Of a DNA stretch of 64,000 nucleotides, positions 13,176-27,500 are shown piece by piece. Both the position numbers and the translations under genes were made by a program. The stretch spans positions 7,317,191 to 7,381,190 of the forward strand of contig JACYXH010000473.1 in the NCBI GenBank assembly GCA_026745465.1. The letters are read 5' to 3'. This DNA is from Lota lota. Its lineage: Eukaryota > Chordata > Actinopteri > Gadiformes > Lotidae. The first letter of the stretch is position 1; each line of letters starts with the position of its first letter. The notes beneath the pieces are model-generated. The model did not search any database. It had not been told where the DNA came from and was given only the letters and a program-made list of their open reading frames with translations.

Positions 13176-14212
13176 GCCTCTAATAGTGCATCGGTCATGT
13201 ACATCTAAGCTTGGATCCTTAGAGAAACCATGGACCCCAAATGGTGATAGAAGTGGAACATCCAGGGCTACATCAAGAACACGGTAACTACGCTGGAAGA
13301 GACCTAAAAGGCAAACAGTATTACAATCAAACCAAACATCCTCCCCACCCACACTTCAACATAGCAGCGGACCTGATCCAGTTCAGCAACGGTGCACAGG
13401 CATGGAAAAAGGATATCCCAATTTCACCCCCCGCCCCATTGGAAAGAAGAAGTACAAGCAATCATACAAAGAAAACAGGTAAAGCACCATTATATTGTCA
13501 GAGTATTTTTCAGCTCAAATGATCAAGTTTACGTCAAGCTGAGGTACAGAAAATGATTTGGGTTTGGGAGTTCTTACGGTATACGGGGAAATTCCACAGA
13601 TAAAAAGGGCAGAGTCTCCTTAAATAGCACATGGGAAACAATGCAATTTGCAGGCTTATTACCACCAGATGATCTGAAAACGTATCAGGGTTCTCCCCAA
13701 AGAATATTACAGTGGCGCGCCGCCATCATGCTGCTTTTACAGCACCCCAATGTAACATTTCAAAATAGGGCTGTCTCCTTTTTCCCCCCCATTTCATTTC
13801 TATAAAAGGTTAAAATAGTTTAAACACGTTTTATAGCAAAACTACAATATCACAAACAAGTGCTGTGTGGAGGAAGTCAGCAGATCCGCTCTTGGTCCGA
13901 ATCAGACTTGGTGACGGCAGAGCTTCAATGTGAAGCTGGCCGGGACCCAATCGACACAATGCCGGGTTTAATTAATAACTGTTCTGGCACGTTAACCCTT
14001 TCAAGCACGTTACAACGTTATATACTTCCCATAAGCAGCAACTAAGCGGAGGCAGGGCGATGGCAGGCGAGGCCAATCAAGCAACATCGTGTCTGGTGTG
14101 GCCGGGACACACCAGACGACACACATGGCAGTGTTGCTTAGTAGAAAAGAACGACATCCGTCGAAAGATTCGATTGTTAGCTCTGGTTCTGTGTGCAATA
14201 TAATGGGTGGCA

Positions 14213-14686
14213 ATTAGAGCCCGACCAAAATATCGATTGGCCGATTTTAATCGGCCAATATTGGCTTATCACAGATATATCGTATCGGCGCATACGTTTT
14301 CCGATATCACTGATATGAAAACCTTTGAAATTGCGTTGATTTATAAATGCAATTACCTCTTTATAAATCCTCTACTGTGGTGGTTGAACCTCAAAAAGCT
14401 TTAACTGAGCACATCCCCGTAAACACTCCCAACAGTTTTACATCATGTTCTGTGTAAAGGTCAGCAGCTCCTCCCCATACAGTTAATTGGTTCCTTTAGC
14501 TCATGATTCTAATGCGATGTTGCTGTGGCCTGAAGCATTGCTGGAGGGTGAGCAGCAAATCCGAAGAAGCTGCTCCACCCCCAGGATACCACAATATATA
14601 TAAAAAAACGGCCGTTATATCTGCATTTTGAATATCGGCCGATATATTGATAGCAGTTATTTATTCAGTATCGGTCAGGCTCTAGT
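14213..14686. mobile_element. hAT-like non-autonomous DNA element (GCCCGACC family)
   Basis: The ends are inverted: TAGAGCCCGACC at the left and GGTCAGGCTCTA at the right. The interior is rich in CGGCCGATAT-type palindromes, a pattern common in fish genomes. The flanks GTGGCAAT and GTGGTTGC could be an eroded 8-base target duplication. A shorter relative lies at 25327-25458. No transposase is encoded. Confidence 0.6.
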
Positions 14687-17600
14687 GGTTGCACCAGTGT
14701 TAGTGCTCTCATTGGAAAGACGACCAACTTAACGGCTTTGAAGGTATGGTGGTACTTCAAATGATCACTAAACAAAAACTTTTTTTGTATATTGTGCAAA
14801 GTTTTTGTGAAATTGCACCGCAGCACTAGCGCTATCCAACCTCATGCAAAAAATAAAAATAAAAACACTATTCTGGATGACGGATCAATCGCCAGAAAAG
14901 GGAAAAAATATATCTGCAGTCTATTACGTTTTTACTAGCCTGTTATTATTAGGAGGTACAGTTGATTCATTATTGAACATTTACATTTTGTTAATGCAGA
15001 GATTAAATTATATTGATGTAAATTGGGTTTATGTAAATTGTGTTACGTAAAGCAGTTTTTCTGCAAAATCTAAATATATATAGGCTATATATCAGACATA
15101 CATAGGTCTATCGGCAGATAACATTGGCTTTCACACTTTTTGCCACCTTTTAAAAGGCAAGAGTAAACTTGGCAATTAAGACTCCTTGGTTTGGTCACTT
15201 GCTTTTCATAGTCCCATCTTTTAAGATGGGATCAAACCTGTTAAAAAAAAGAATGTAAATAACACCAAAACAGACATAATATGACATGTTACTTAAAATT
15301 CATTTTCTTTCTTCAATTTTCCAATCACATTTTTGGCTTAACCTCCAGCCAAGATCTGTGGTCCTCCATGCATGGTTTACGTTCTACACAAAGGATTGCG
15401 CTTCTAGATGGATAGGTTCTTCTGGGTGAATGTTTTATCTTAAGTGGAGTATGTCTTACTCCAATTCAAACAATTATCCAGGAGAATGGTTTGTCATATT
15501 TGCTCTTGGAGTTCAAATCTGCTGTTTCTTATAAATATCTACTCAGGATTTACCTCAAGATCGTCACCTTCAAATCTTTTAAAATCCTGATTTTAGCACT
15601 TACAGTATAGCGCTAAAGATATATTGACTCTTCTATTGAAAGTGCAGTTGCTCTAGTGAGTTGACTTTCAGGCAAAGTTTTGATGCTTCGAGCTAAAGTG
15701 CAACTCTTCTAGCAACATAGTACTTGGTAACGTACCATTCTTAAAATGGCATGTTTATAAATTATGCACTCCATTTTCTCATAAACATATTTATTGATTA
15801 ATACGTATAACAGATACATAACTGTACCTTGCCCCAAATTACCATATGGCAGTATGAAATAAAAAATATGTCATCTAATTAATTTCAAGAGGAAAAAGAT
15901 GTATAATTAAAAAGAAACTAAGGACTATTGGACTCCTTTACGATGAGTCCAATAGTGATACATATGGAAATAAGATTGTATGGTATACAAATATTACATT
16001 TTCAAATATTTAACATAATATCCAAACTTAAATGCATATTTTGATATTAAGTTCTCCATCATTTGACCTGAAGAATAATACAATATCTGTAAGTTAAGTG
16101 TTTATGATGAAGTCTTTTTACGATCTATTTATTAAGTATTTAGGAATTATCGTGTTTTTTTTAGCAATACAAATAAGCAAATGACTACCCTTAGTTTATT
16201 GGGCATGATCACAATGCTCCAATATTGGTAAGGCATAAACCCGAGAGATCCTCTTAACCGGATCAATCATCGCAAGTCTTCAGTAACACATCAAGACTTG
16301 ACTTCACTTCACATAACTAAAGAAAGCGTAAGCTAAAGAGGATAAGCACTTAAACACTTAAAATTCAAGTCGATTTGAAGTTGCAAACAACTTCTTGTTA
16401 TATTATATTAAAATATATTACTTGCAGTAATATATTTGTGATGTTTCGGTGCTTGACAATCAGGCAAAATATTGCCTGATGAAGGTCTCGCTACGAAACG
16501 TTTGCAAGTGATCTTCCGTTCTAGTAGATTTATATTCAAATCTACAAATCTGTAGCAAAGATCTCAGTGGATACAGGCATCAAAGCTAATGTTCTAACTA
16601 TTTGCTTAAATACTTTGCCATACTTTTTGACAGCCAACTTTATTCTTTTCGTCAGGTTCATATCAAAAACACTGGGGTTATCCAATCCATTAGCCTTAAA
16701 AGTTTAGTGTGAAGAATTTAGTGGTTTCAAACAGAACGTACTTGGCAGAACTTGAATATAATGTGTTAATTAATGTATTATCCCATGGACTTAAGAACCA
16801 TTGTGTTTTAGTTACCGTAGAATGAGCCCTTTACATCTACATAGGGAGCGCTCTTCCATGGAGCCCGTCATGATTCTACAGTAGCTCAAGACGGACAAAC
16901 AGCTCTAGTGGATGCGTTATCAATTTTAAAACGCTACCACAATGCGGAGCAATTAACAATCCCAATAGCTACTTGTACGCTATGACCTAAAGTTTCAGAC
17001 TAAATACAATTTAAAACTCTTATCATGGACCTTCATCACTTAAAACGTGGCTACTCATTGCGGCTGTAGAGGATGAAATCATTTGACAGGTGTGGAGGGG
17101 GGGGGGGGGGGGGCACAGAGCAACACAAACAAGCATTCGAGGCTCAATTATGAAATTCAATACATTTATTCAACTTTGAAGGGCGTGGTTGTTGGCACAC
17201 CTGGTTTGTTTGAGAGTAAAATGTAACAATGTCTTTCTTGTCTAAGGCAGTTCACTTTAGCACCTGTGGAGCTTTCCTATGAAGCTGTAACCTAGATTCA
17301 TATTCGGAAGTTTGCCTTCTTTCAAGCAGAGTTTAAACAAATTCAGTAACAGACCAACAAATATTGAATTGCCAAAGGAAATGCAACAGCTTGCACTGGT
17401 GTATTCCAGTCTTATCAATTAAGGTAAATGAATGGCATGTTTCTAGAATACATGGAGCATTTACCAACTTCAAATTAGAGTATCAAAGAAAGCTTGAAGT
17501 TTGATTGAAGCAACGTTTTTCCAGGGGGAATACTATGAATATCAGCGAAAATCTGCACATTCGGCTGCCATAATAGTTTCTTTCTAGAGACGTGTTGCTT

Positions 17601-18160
17601 ATCATATATAGTATATTCTTTGGATAAATGTTCAATGGTATATTGGCCCAAACCAATCCAAATCTTTTTGTTTTTAAAAAGGGACATGAACAGGTTCCTA
17701 TGGAAGGAGATACACCCCAAATTAAGCAAGATCAAATCTCCTAAGACAGGTCATGGTCTTATATAGACAGACCCTTCAAACAGAAGAAAGAACAAAAACT
17801 ACAAAATGCATTACATGTCGACTAGCTGCATTGATCTTACTAGAACTCTGCTAGCCAACAGTAATGGACCATATTTTTAAAGGTTAAGATCACGAAGTGC
17901 AGCTGCTTTAATCCGTAACTGACTGTCGATATAGCCCGTTGGATTTTATCAATAACGGGAGGGAATTCTTTGAAATAAAATGTATCCTGAACCGACTTAA
18001 GAATTTAGTTAGCTATCCTCTTCTTAGATTTGTGCCCACCATGTCATTTTTTGTATTTGAAACTAGTGGAAATGGATTGCTTATGGTGTAGACATTTTGT
18101 CTCGTTTTAAGAAAACAATTTTAAAGACCTTTTTCCTGTGATGGATCCAATATTTGTCTT

Positions 18161-18166
18161 TATTGT
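18161..18166 (-). terminator. Candidate polyadenylation signal of SFPQ B
   Basis: TTTATT on the plus strand is AATAAA on the coding strand, about 385 bases after the stop codon. Other AATAAA-like motifs occur in this AT-rich DNA, so the choice is tentative. Confidence 0.35.
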
Positions 18167-18550
18167 AATACATGCTTTTACTTCAAATGGTTGGCACAAA
18201 AACACAGCCATAGATAGAAAGTTGAGAAAATAACAATTGTTACATAACGACCACTAAAAGAACATGATACAACTGTATAAGGAAATAAATGATACATGGG
18301 TCAAATAGATACCCCTTAGTGGACCACGGTTACGTGGTCCCTACTGGTCTACTCCAAGTACAAAAATAAAATAAAGGAAAAAAATAGCATTATCATTAGG
18401 TGCCATAAAATGACTTAAGTCTCAGGTGATAAAAATGCACAAACACTTGGAAATTTGAATACAACATTTATGACTCAACAAGGTGTGCCCTAAGAGGAAC
18501 TACAGAAAGAGCGCTGCCGCTGCTGGCAAAATGGCTGCCAGGGCCAGCGT

Positions 18551-21500
18551 TTAAAAGCGTGGCTTCTTGGCAGGTCCGTCAAACTCCTCGCGGCCCCTGC
18601 CAAAACCAGGGTTACCAGGACCCATTCCCCTGGGAACTCCCTGGGGGAAGCGCTCATTGCGCTGTTAGGGGAATCAGTTTCGTATTCAGGCAACGAGGGG
18701 AGAGGGGTTCAATTGTGATGTTCAGTGTATGAGCACACAGTTCATGTCCATGGGGCAGGTATAGCAGCATTAAGAAAGTGTGAGAGTGTGTGTGTGTGTG
18801 AGAGTGTTATATGCGTGTGAGTGTATGTGTCGAGAGGTAGAGTGTTGCAATTTATGAGCAAGAGCAGATTTGCAACACAACCAGCAGATGACACATCCGA
18901 AGGTACCGTTCGTTCCAATATGGAGATCCACAGGTGCCACAGGTTACATACGGAGAAGGAAGAAAGGGTAATGCTTTCGTTAGTCAGTGCCTACCTAGCG
19001 TGGGACTCCAGTGCATTCCAAAGATGGATCTACCGCCCTCACTGCTGGCATCTCCAAAAAAAAAATAAAGACGGAACTACCCAATACAAAAAAAGCGACT
19101 TGGATGTATACTACCTTTCGACCCCAATATGTGTAAATACGAATGTTGCAGGTTACCAGAATGTATACCACCAAATGTTGTATTTCCCCCATCGATGTGT
19201 GAAATGGATGCAGTTAACGGGTGGAAAATAGAAATATTGACTACCAAAAATGTATTTGTGTAATTTATTTCGATAGTTTAATTTGCTATTGTTTTCTTCC
19301 CCACAAGATGGTTGCGAACTTAACTAGTCCTGATGTTGCAGCTGAATAAACTAGAGCCAGAGATGAATCAATATGGAAGTACTGTAACAGTGCTAAAAGT
19401 CAACCAATTGATAATCAGCAGTAATTGAGCCCAGAGATGATGGAACACAAGTATGTCAGCAACAACACAAATGGACATTGAGGCCAAAGCTTTATAAGAC
19501 GTGATGGTCATTTGTTTGCGAACCATCCAAACTAGTGTCTTTTAAAAGAACGAGTCAACCAACACAGTTCAGATGGATCCAGATTTAGTCTCACTGGTAA
19601 AGAAATATATAAGAGGTCTAACTAGAATTTCAACGGGTCAGACACAGCATATTTTACTACGTTCGAAAGCTACATACAGCCTAAATATGCCTATGTGCTG
19701 CAACTTAACCATTGCAGAGCATTTGGTGGCGGACTGTGGTCCGAGAACCCATTTAAAACCGCCATGTCCCGAACAGCTCTGATTATGCTTGAAAGTGGCA
19801 AACCTTAAAGGGCACCTATTTTACCACAGGACAGGGCAGATTTTGAAATGGTTTGTAATGGCCAATCACACTCACACCTGGTGATAAAATAGGGGCCCAT
19901 CAGGATTATCAATGGAAAAACACGCTATTTGATATATTTTCTTCAAGCACGTTGTATTGCAATAGCATTCAATAAATGATGTGTGTGGTAGCGGTGGGGA
20001 GCAATTGTTGGCATATATGCAAATGAAGTGCATAGGCAAACATTTATTATATGCAAGAAAAATGGCATGTTCCTTAAAGGCTGAAACACTCTAAAGTTCA
20101 AGCGTGGAGCGCATCAGCTTTCAATCCGCTCCCATGTTAATCAATGAGCTGCATTTCTTCCTCTCGATTTAAGTGGGATTCGATATACCCCCCGGGTGAG
20201 AAGACAAGGACGCAAGAAAGTTCAGCTTCCTTTGTACTCTACACTTGAGATTTGGTGCGTTTCAGCCTAAAGACAGTATGCACTAGCTAAATAGATAGAA
20301 AAACAATGCAGAGATCAGAATGTGTGGGAATGTTCAAGAATAGAACAGGGCTAAGCTTATTTCCTAGCGGGAATCTGGGTTTTTGCAGTAGGATTTCTTT
20401 TTTTAAATCCATTAGCCCAATTCCTACCAAAGATCTGTCATCAAATCTTCAGGATTGCCACTTAAATATACAATATTGACTAAGTTTACTGAGCTGATCG
20501 AAACCCAATGGGTCTATACCATGGCTAAGCTGTGAAGCATGCAAATGAAAATATGAATGTGTAGTCCAATCTGCAGTAATGGTCTTATTTCGAAAATTGT
20601 CTGAATAATGAAGTCAATGTAAATGAGTCACCAACACGTCCAAACTTAGAGATCGACTAAATCACTGACCTATTTTTAATGAAATACTTATCCTATATAC
20701 ACCTTTTTCTAGTGACGTAAATGTATTTCCAAAGAAACATATTGCTTAATCCTTGTCATATCCTATGTTAATTGTAGACCATCAATGTAGCGTTCTGTCC
20801 AGGAGTACAGATGTTGAGGCTCAATATGATCTTCAGAGATCATCTTAGGGCCAGTATATATTATTACAGGCAAGTGTACATGAGAAGGACATTAAAAGAG
20901 AATGCACCATGGCTCAGCTTTGCTCCCCATCAGTTAAATAACACTAGTACTCCAGCAAAGCACAGTTTCATACATTAAAACACCAGCAAACAGTCAACCC
21001 GAACTAAAACCTTGATTGCTTGCTCCCAATAAAGTTCCTTTACTGTAAAGGAAGAGGTTACCTTTCCAGAATGTGAACTACATACCAGCATTATTTCACA
21101 AATGGCAGTCTTGCAAAGGACTTCAAAAGTTCCAGCACTAAACTTGTCATGTACACACTTTGGTGTACAAGGGCGTAGCTTGGCGTTGGCTGTCAAGGGG
21201 GCGGGGCAACGCGGGGACCTACGCAGCTGCGAGTTGTCAGCCTAATGAATGAAGGACTATATATTATACAGGCTTAGATCTACCCAAACCAGCGTGTACC
21301 ATCCCCAGACAGACGGTCTGGGGGGGAGGTTTCAGACGACATAGGGGCGCATTTACTTTATTAAGAATCTAATTAAAAGTGCACACACCATGAGTACCCC
21401 TGCCATGCTCATCTGGTGAACATTATTGGTAGTGTGGTCAGCTCCTCAAAACCTCCAAAAATGCCATTATTTTCTCTTGCCAGGGAAAGTGCCTGTCTGG

Positions 21501-24500
21501 CTCAGCGAAGACAGGACTTGCAATAGCGGCCTACCACACAGACACCGGGGTCTAAAGAGAGCTGGTCTTCAGACAGCATCAAAGCACCCTGAGGAGAGAG
21601 GTCCCTGAAGTGATCCGTTTTAGTGCAGGTTGACTGTTGGTTGACTGGGCTATAAATAAGTAAGCTCTCACAGAAAAGCAACCGAGGGGGGCTTGGCTGG
21701 CCATTGAAATAGCAGGCCAAAAAAGGTCTAGACGACACGAAGCATGTCGGCAACACCGACATGCCGAGCTCCCCGGTACCAGCCGCAGATCCACCACAGG
21801 ATGTAAAACCTATAGATGTCAGGCCCATGGCCACGCTTGGCTTGCAAAGTTAATTAGACAACAACAACAACAACAACTGCTGCAGCAAACATCTTCTCCC
21901 AGCAGGGGGAAACAGAGCCAGATGTGCTAGTGGTAACTACGGATGTTCCCGGGAGTGGGACACCTTACCATTTCGTTGGGCATCATGCCTCCAGGAGAGG
22001 GTCCTCCCATACCCGGCTGTCCCTCAAAGCCCAGTCCACCCATGGGGAACTTCTGGTTTGGAGAGCCAAAAGGCATGTCTAACAAGGACAACATGACTAC
22101 ATGTCACACATTCAGAAAAACTGGTTTCAGAGGAAAAAACAAGGAAAATGTCAGTAAATGACCTTAAAGGCTTCATTGAAGGCAGTTTTTTATTGACTCC
22201 GTTTTTCACTCTACAGCCTACAGCTAAATAAAAAGCAGGGAATGAAGCTTATAAACTTCAACATGGAACGTATTAACCCTTACTCTTTGATAGACTGACA
22301 CATTTTTTGACAATTATGATCTGCATGCCTAACAAATAAAATTAAAAAAGTTAATCTCACTCAAAAGTTGGCGCATGTGAAAATGTTCAGTAATTACTCA
22401 CCAGCCAGGCCCATGGCTCCACCTGGATTCATTCTCATATCGCGATCCCTCTACAAGAACAAATTAATCAAGAAGTAAGTAAAACGCACTTCATGCCAAA
22501 AGTCCATTAGTCTAATACATACTCTGAATCCAAGTTCAAACCTAAACCTTCATGTGGTTTTAGGCTTCACTAGGAATCATAATTCCCTGTGGCCAAGGAG
22601 GTGGACTCACATTGTCCATGAAGTTGCCCATCCTGTATTTCTCCTCACGCTGGCGCCTCATCTGCTCCTCCATCTCCCTCTTATGGATCATCTCCTCCTC
22701 TCGCCGGCGACGTTCTTCCTCCTGCCTGCTCAGAAAAACAACATCAATAAGATCTTGAGGACAACTAGACAGGCAGCAGAGGACACCCACTGTGAGCTCA
22801 ACGTTACTAGCCGTTCTGTCAATGGTGTACAGGTGCTAAATTTATTAAGAGACTGACATTTAGCGCTGTGTTATGACAAATGGGAATTATATAGATCCAT
22901 GATTGGATTAATGAATGAAACACCATAACCAAGAATGTAGTATACGGAACCTGTTCAAATCTCTAGCATACTGTACCAACCAAAGCTCAAAGCCGATACT
23001 AAGATGAAATCCCCCTCATGCCCACCTGATCTGCATCTCCTTCCTCTTGAGCATCTCCTGGCTGTGCATCTCCTCCATGCGCCGCAGCTCCTCCTGTCTC
23101 CTCAGCAGGTCTGAAGACGAAAGACACACTCAATTAACCCAATGCGACACCAGCAGCCTGGTTAAGCTTGCATCGGTAGGTGGTGAAGACACCCTTAACA
23201 CAACAATGAGTCTGGAATAAGTCGAGTCACGTTGCGCTAATTTCTAATGGAAATATATTAAATGATTAGAAAGACCCGCTGTTGCGACAGAAGATATAGA
23301 CTACCCTCTTCAATCGCAAACTTATTCTTTATTTCCAAAAAAATATAAAAAGCTACAAAAAATGTCAGCTGTCAAGCTGTTTAGTTCTTAAAACGAAAGA
23401 CGATCAAATTGTTCAAAATCTGAAAACGACAGGCCATCTTTCCAAAAATTATAAAATAAAATAAAAAACTTAAGAAAAATAAGAAACTGCAGAGACGTCT
23501 GTAAATTGGCAATTGCCTGTCTGACTCTAAGTCAATGGAAGCGGCTACGGGAAAGCGAACGCTAACCCAGCGAAATCCCCTTCAGGACGCACAATGATGA
23601 ATTGGGAATCAAACAACTTTTCTGAAGCCATGTAAGACAGGCTATCGCCAATGTACAGGTTTCTCTGCATATCCATTTAAACAATCGGGTCAACACTGAC
23701 CTTGGCGGAGGAGGGTGGCCTGGTGCTCATGGAACGCATCATCCATCTCGCTCTCCAGCTTCTCGCGGGCCTCGCGCATGTTCACCTCCACCTGCTTCCT
23801 CTGCTGCTTCTCCATCTCGTCCAGGGCCTTCCAGCGCTTGGAGTACTCAAACTCAAAGGTCCCCGGCCGGGCGAAGCGGGGTGGCTCCTCTCGCTCCCTG
23901 CAGACAAACAGCGTTGTAAAAAGATTACGACTATTCCGGGATTTCGTTTCCGATACATGTCATTTACGCCTACAGGTAGGCAGGGCGGACATTAGGGTGC
24001 AACCCAGAACGTTTAAGCTGGGGAGTCTCAACGGCCTTACCACCGACTACACTAGGTTGAGTTGGGCACCAGATGTCCCCAAGGCCTAGCCTGGGAACTA
24101 GACAGTGTGTCTGGCCTAGGGGCGGGCGCTACACCGGTGTCATAGTCATCACCGGGGTAATGTTGCACCACAACATGGATTTTGCAATACCGTCATCACC
24201 GTAATAAATCAATTATTGCCTTAAATCTAAAAGATAAGCCATTTCATTGTCTTCAGAAGTTCAGTTGTGGTCTAAAAATCCTACAATCCCCTACTTTTGG
24301 TATCTGGGGTTCTTCTGGGCCAGCTTCTCTGGGAGGCCATCTTCGTCATCGTACTGTTCCAGGGGCTCGACAACCACTGGCCGTGGCGACCTGTGGGATC
24401 GAAAGACGGAATAAATACATACAAAATGGGGTGGGACAAACGAGAACCAATCAAAATACACATCCTTATGTGTGGCCATCGATGTCCATACAAAAAAGTC

Positions 24501-27500
24501 GACTTACGTTGTGAGCAGGAAAACGCCCTCGTTGCAGCGGTCGAGGGCCTTCCTGGCAGCATGCTTTGAGGCAAACTCGACGAGGCCCTTGCCCGTGGAA
24601 TTACCACGGTCGCCGACAATGACCACCGCCCTCTCCACCATCCCAAACTGTGAGAAGGCCTCTTCTAGGAGCTCATTGGAAACGAAGGGTGATAGGTTTT
24701 TGATTGAGAGGGCCGCAGAGTGTGTGGCGAATCGCACACGCAGCGGCCTGCCTTTCATGGGCGTGTCGTCCAGTTCGGCTTTAGCAATCTCTGCCAGCGC
24801 TCTGGACTCCTACAATCAAGACCAGAATGAGATGAGAAAATGAGGACATGACCCTGCACAAAACCACTATTGTTTAGAAACCAGAATATAATTGAACCTG
24901 TACGTGTCCTTACCAATCGAATGAAACCGAAGCCTTTGTTCTTATTAATAAACATTTCGCTTGGCTCTCCATACTTTGCGAACAGTTTCTTGAACTCTTC
25001 ATCGCTGATGTCGTTGGGCAGGTTACCGATGAACAGACGGCATCGCTGTGTGTAGGTCTTCTCGCCGGGTTTGAGAAGCAACGAAAAAGTTGCTTTGAGT
25101 TCCTGCAGAATTGATAAAAATGCAAGTCAGCATTAATGTATGATTCGAAGAAAATATTAACAGAGTTTCCATAACCTATACCCACTCAGCTTAGGATATG
25201 ACAGAATGTTCATATGCAAGAGGAACTTTATATATCTTTAAACGATAAGAAAATATTAAATAAAATATAACTGGTGGTTCTTATCTTCATTTTCACAATT
25301 CACAGCGACTTAAAAACACCAAACTAGAGCCCGACCGATATTTCGGTTAGCCGATTATATTATATATATATTTTGAATATCGGCCGATATATTGATATCG
25401 GTAATGTTTACTCCCTAATATCGGTATTGCCCCCTAAAATCCAGTAGCGGTCTGGCTTAACACTCAACCCCCATTCATTACGTGTGAGACCACTGTCTTG
25501 ACCTACATTTAATATACTAACTTGTTTGGCCAATATCTATGTTGAAGATATGAGATGGGGCAGACAGAAGTAGTCTCAATAAACAAGTTATTTTGTGGAG
25601 ATCAGACAATAACCATGTAATAAATACGTTACGACTGTGGGTTTTTTAACAATAGATGGCGGATTTGCAAGAGACTATCTTTGGGGGCATTTGTATTTAG
25701 TCCCAAGACATTACGCCATGCAGCGTTGTGGGGCATCTACAGCAAATTGCAAATCGTATAAGCAACCCCACGTCAAACACCGTGCATTCGTGCTACTCAG
25801 ACTATACAATTCATCACGGTTTTCAAGCCAACACTGGACAGCTTTGTCTGCATGTTGTCTGATTCCTTTGAACCTATCCATGTTTGGGCTAAGACGTGCG
25901 AGAGTGCGACTACCATTTGCGTCGATGGCACTTGCATACACAAGTACACCCCAAACCAAGCTCGCCTATTTCCGCGTCGGACCATGGTGTGCTTGTATGT
26001 ATTTATTTGACTAAATATTTGATTGTTTTTCTTCTTTCATTTGCGTGGCTCGTTGTTTTCGTCGGAGAATAAAAAGGGCCAATTTGAATTTTTTGCATGC
26101 ATGCAAACAGGTTAGGGGTGAAAAGGTGAGAAGAATGCGCATGCGCCGGGATACCCAGACATCCCAGGACATGGGGGAGTCCTGGGGCATTAACCCCCCC
26201 CCACACCACCACCACCACCAGGAAGATTGATTTAAATAATACTATTCTAAATGCTAATTTCTGATTATCTTTAGGAATAATCTGTTGCTATTCACAAGCT
26301 AAAATAATGACAGGATTCATTAAAATAAAGTAAAAATACATGCATTTATTAAGTCTAATTTTCTTTAATGTAATTAGTAGCCTAGTAATTATTAAGGGCA
26401 GTTTGTAAGATAGTTTTTGATACCGTTATTCGGGATGCATTCATTTATAAGTAAGGTAACCTTTATTATCCCCGAGGGGCAATTTGTTGCACAGCGAGCA
26501 GTAATACAAGCATCAGTCATTCAAAGTAGGCCATGTTGATTAGTGTGTATTAACATCTTAAACAAAGAATAACCATTATTTGATGTAACTTGATTTGTTT
26601 ATTGTATTTACATAAAAAAAGACTAATATCCTATTTTGTTTATTGTTAACAGTCAAGAGAACTCAAAAGCGTTGTCAGACAACTATAATGATCTTGCTTC
26701 TTCGTTTGGGCATGTGAGAACACAGCAATGGTCCTAGACCACATCACCCGGGGCGAGACTACCTGTTCGGGGCGGTCTTGAACCGAAAACCCTAGCGCGG
26801 TTCGAACGCAGTGAGAATGCACAACGGACCGGTAGAAGCCTACGGTTACATATATGTCTGTGTTTCTTGGAGCCGCTTCCTAAAAGTGGCCTAATTGACA
26901 TACTAAGCAGTCTTAACTTAAACTTCTCTATTGCACACATTGGTGTCATCATGACTGATCTTTGCTTGCAACAAAGCGAATATTTCTGGCGACGCTGGGT
27001 TTGGATTAGCGTCTTTTTGATCTCGCACGGACGGGCGCCCGCGTCTTTTGACCTGCGAGTCCTTCTCGCACAGCTGGGGTGGATCGTAATCATTAGCTAT
27101 AGGCACATATCTCACAGTACAATTACTGCAACCATAACTAAATATACCGTCCGCCAGTATAACAAACATGTGATCAAATCAGCCGTATCAAGCAACAAAC
27201 GAATAAATTAGCGTAGAAGAGGACAGTATTCTCAATAGTATAATTTTAATAGCATTCAAATCAATACGAACCGTAGGGTTTCCACCTTCTGCTCCACTCT
27301 CTGGTCTGTATACCTGCTGCTGGGGCCTTGGTTTATTCATTTGTGGAACAGGCTTGTGGCCTTGGTGGCTCATCTGCCTTTGCTGCTGACCATTCACATT
27401 GGTCATCGGCGGTTTCTGCTGCTGGTTCAGATTTCTGCTGTTCTGGTTCAGATTTCGGTTGGCCTGGTTCGGTGGGGGCGATGAGAGGTTCGGTTTCGGT

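Larger units (their letters stand above)
12751..18160. other. Long gene-free AT-rich stretch downstream of SFPQ B
   Basis: Apart from the tandem array (12992-13175), the hAT-like element (14213-14686) and a poly-G run (about 17097-17113), no exon is supported. Open frames here are short and unlike any remembered protein. Perfect short hairpins occur: 14091-14100/14108-14117, 15211-15219/15222-15230, 15924-15935/15945-15956, 16411-16422/16426-16437 and 16459-16467/16472-16480. It may hold regulatory or extended 3' RNA of SFPQ B, but that is only inference. Confidence 0.4.

Noticed and set aside
26740-26830. tRNA gene around GGTTCGAACGC
   Set aside because: The motif is palindromic and no cloverleaf could be paired around it.
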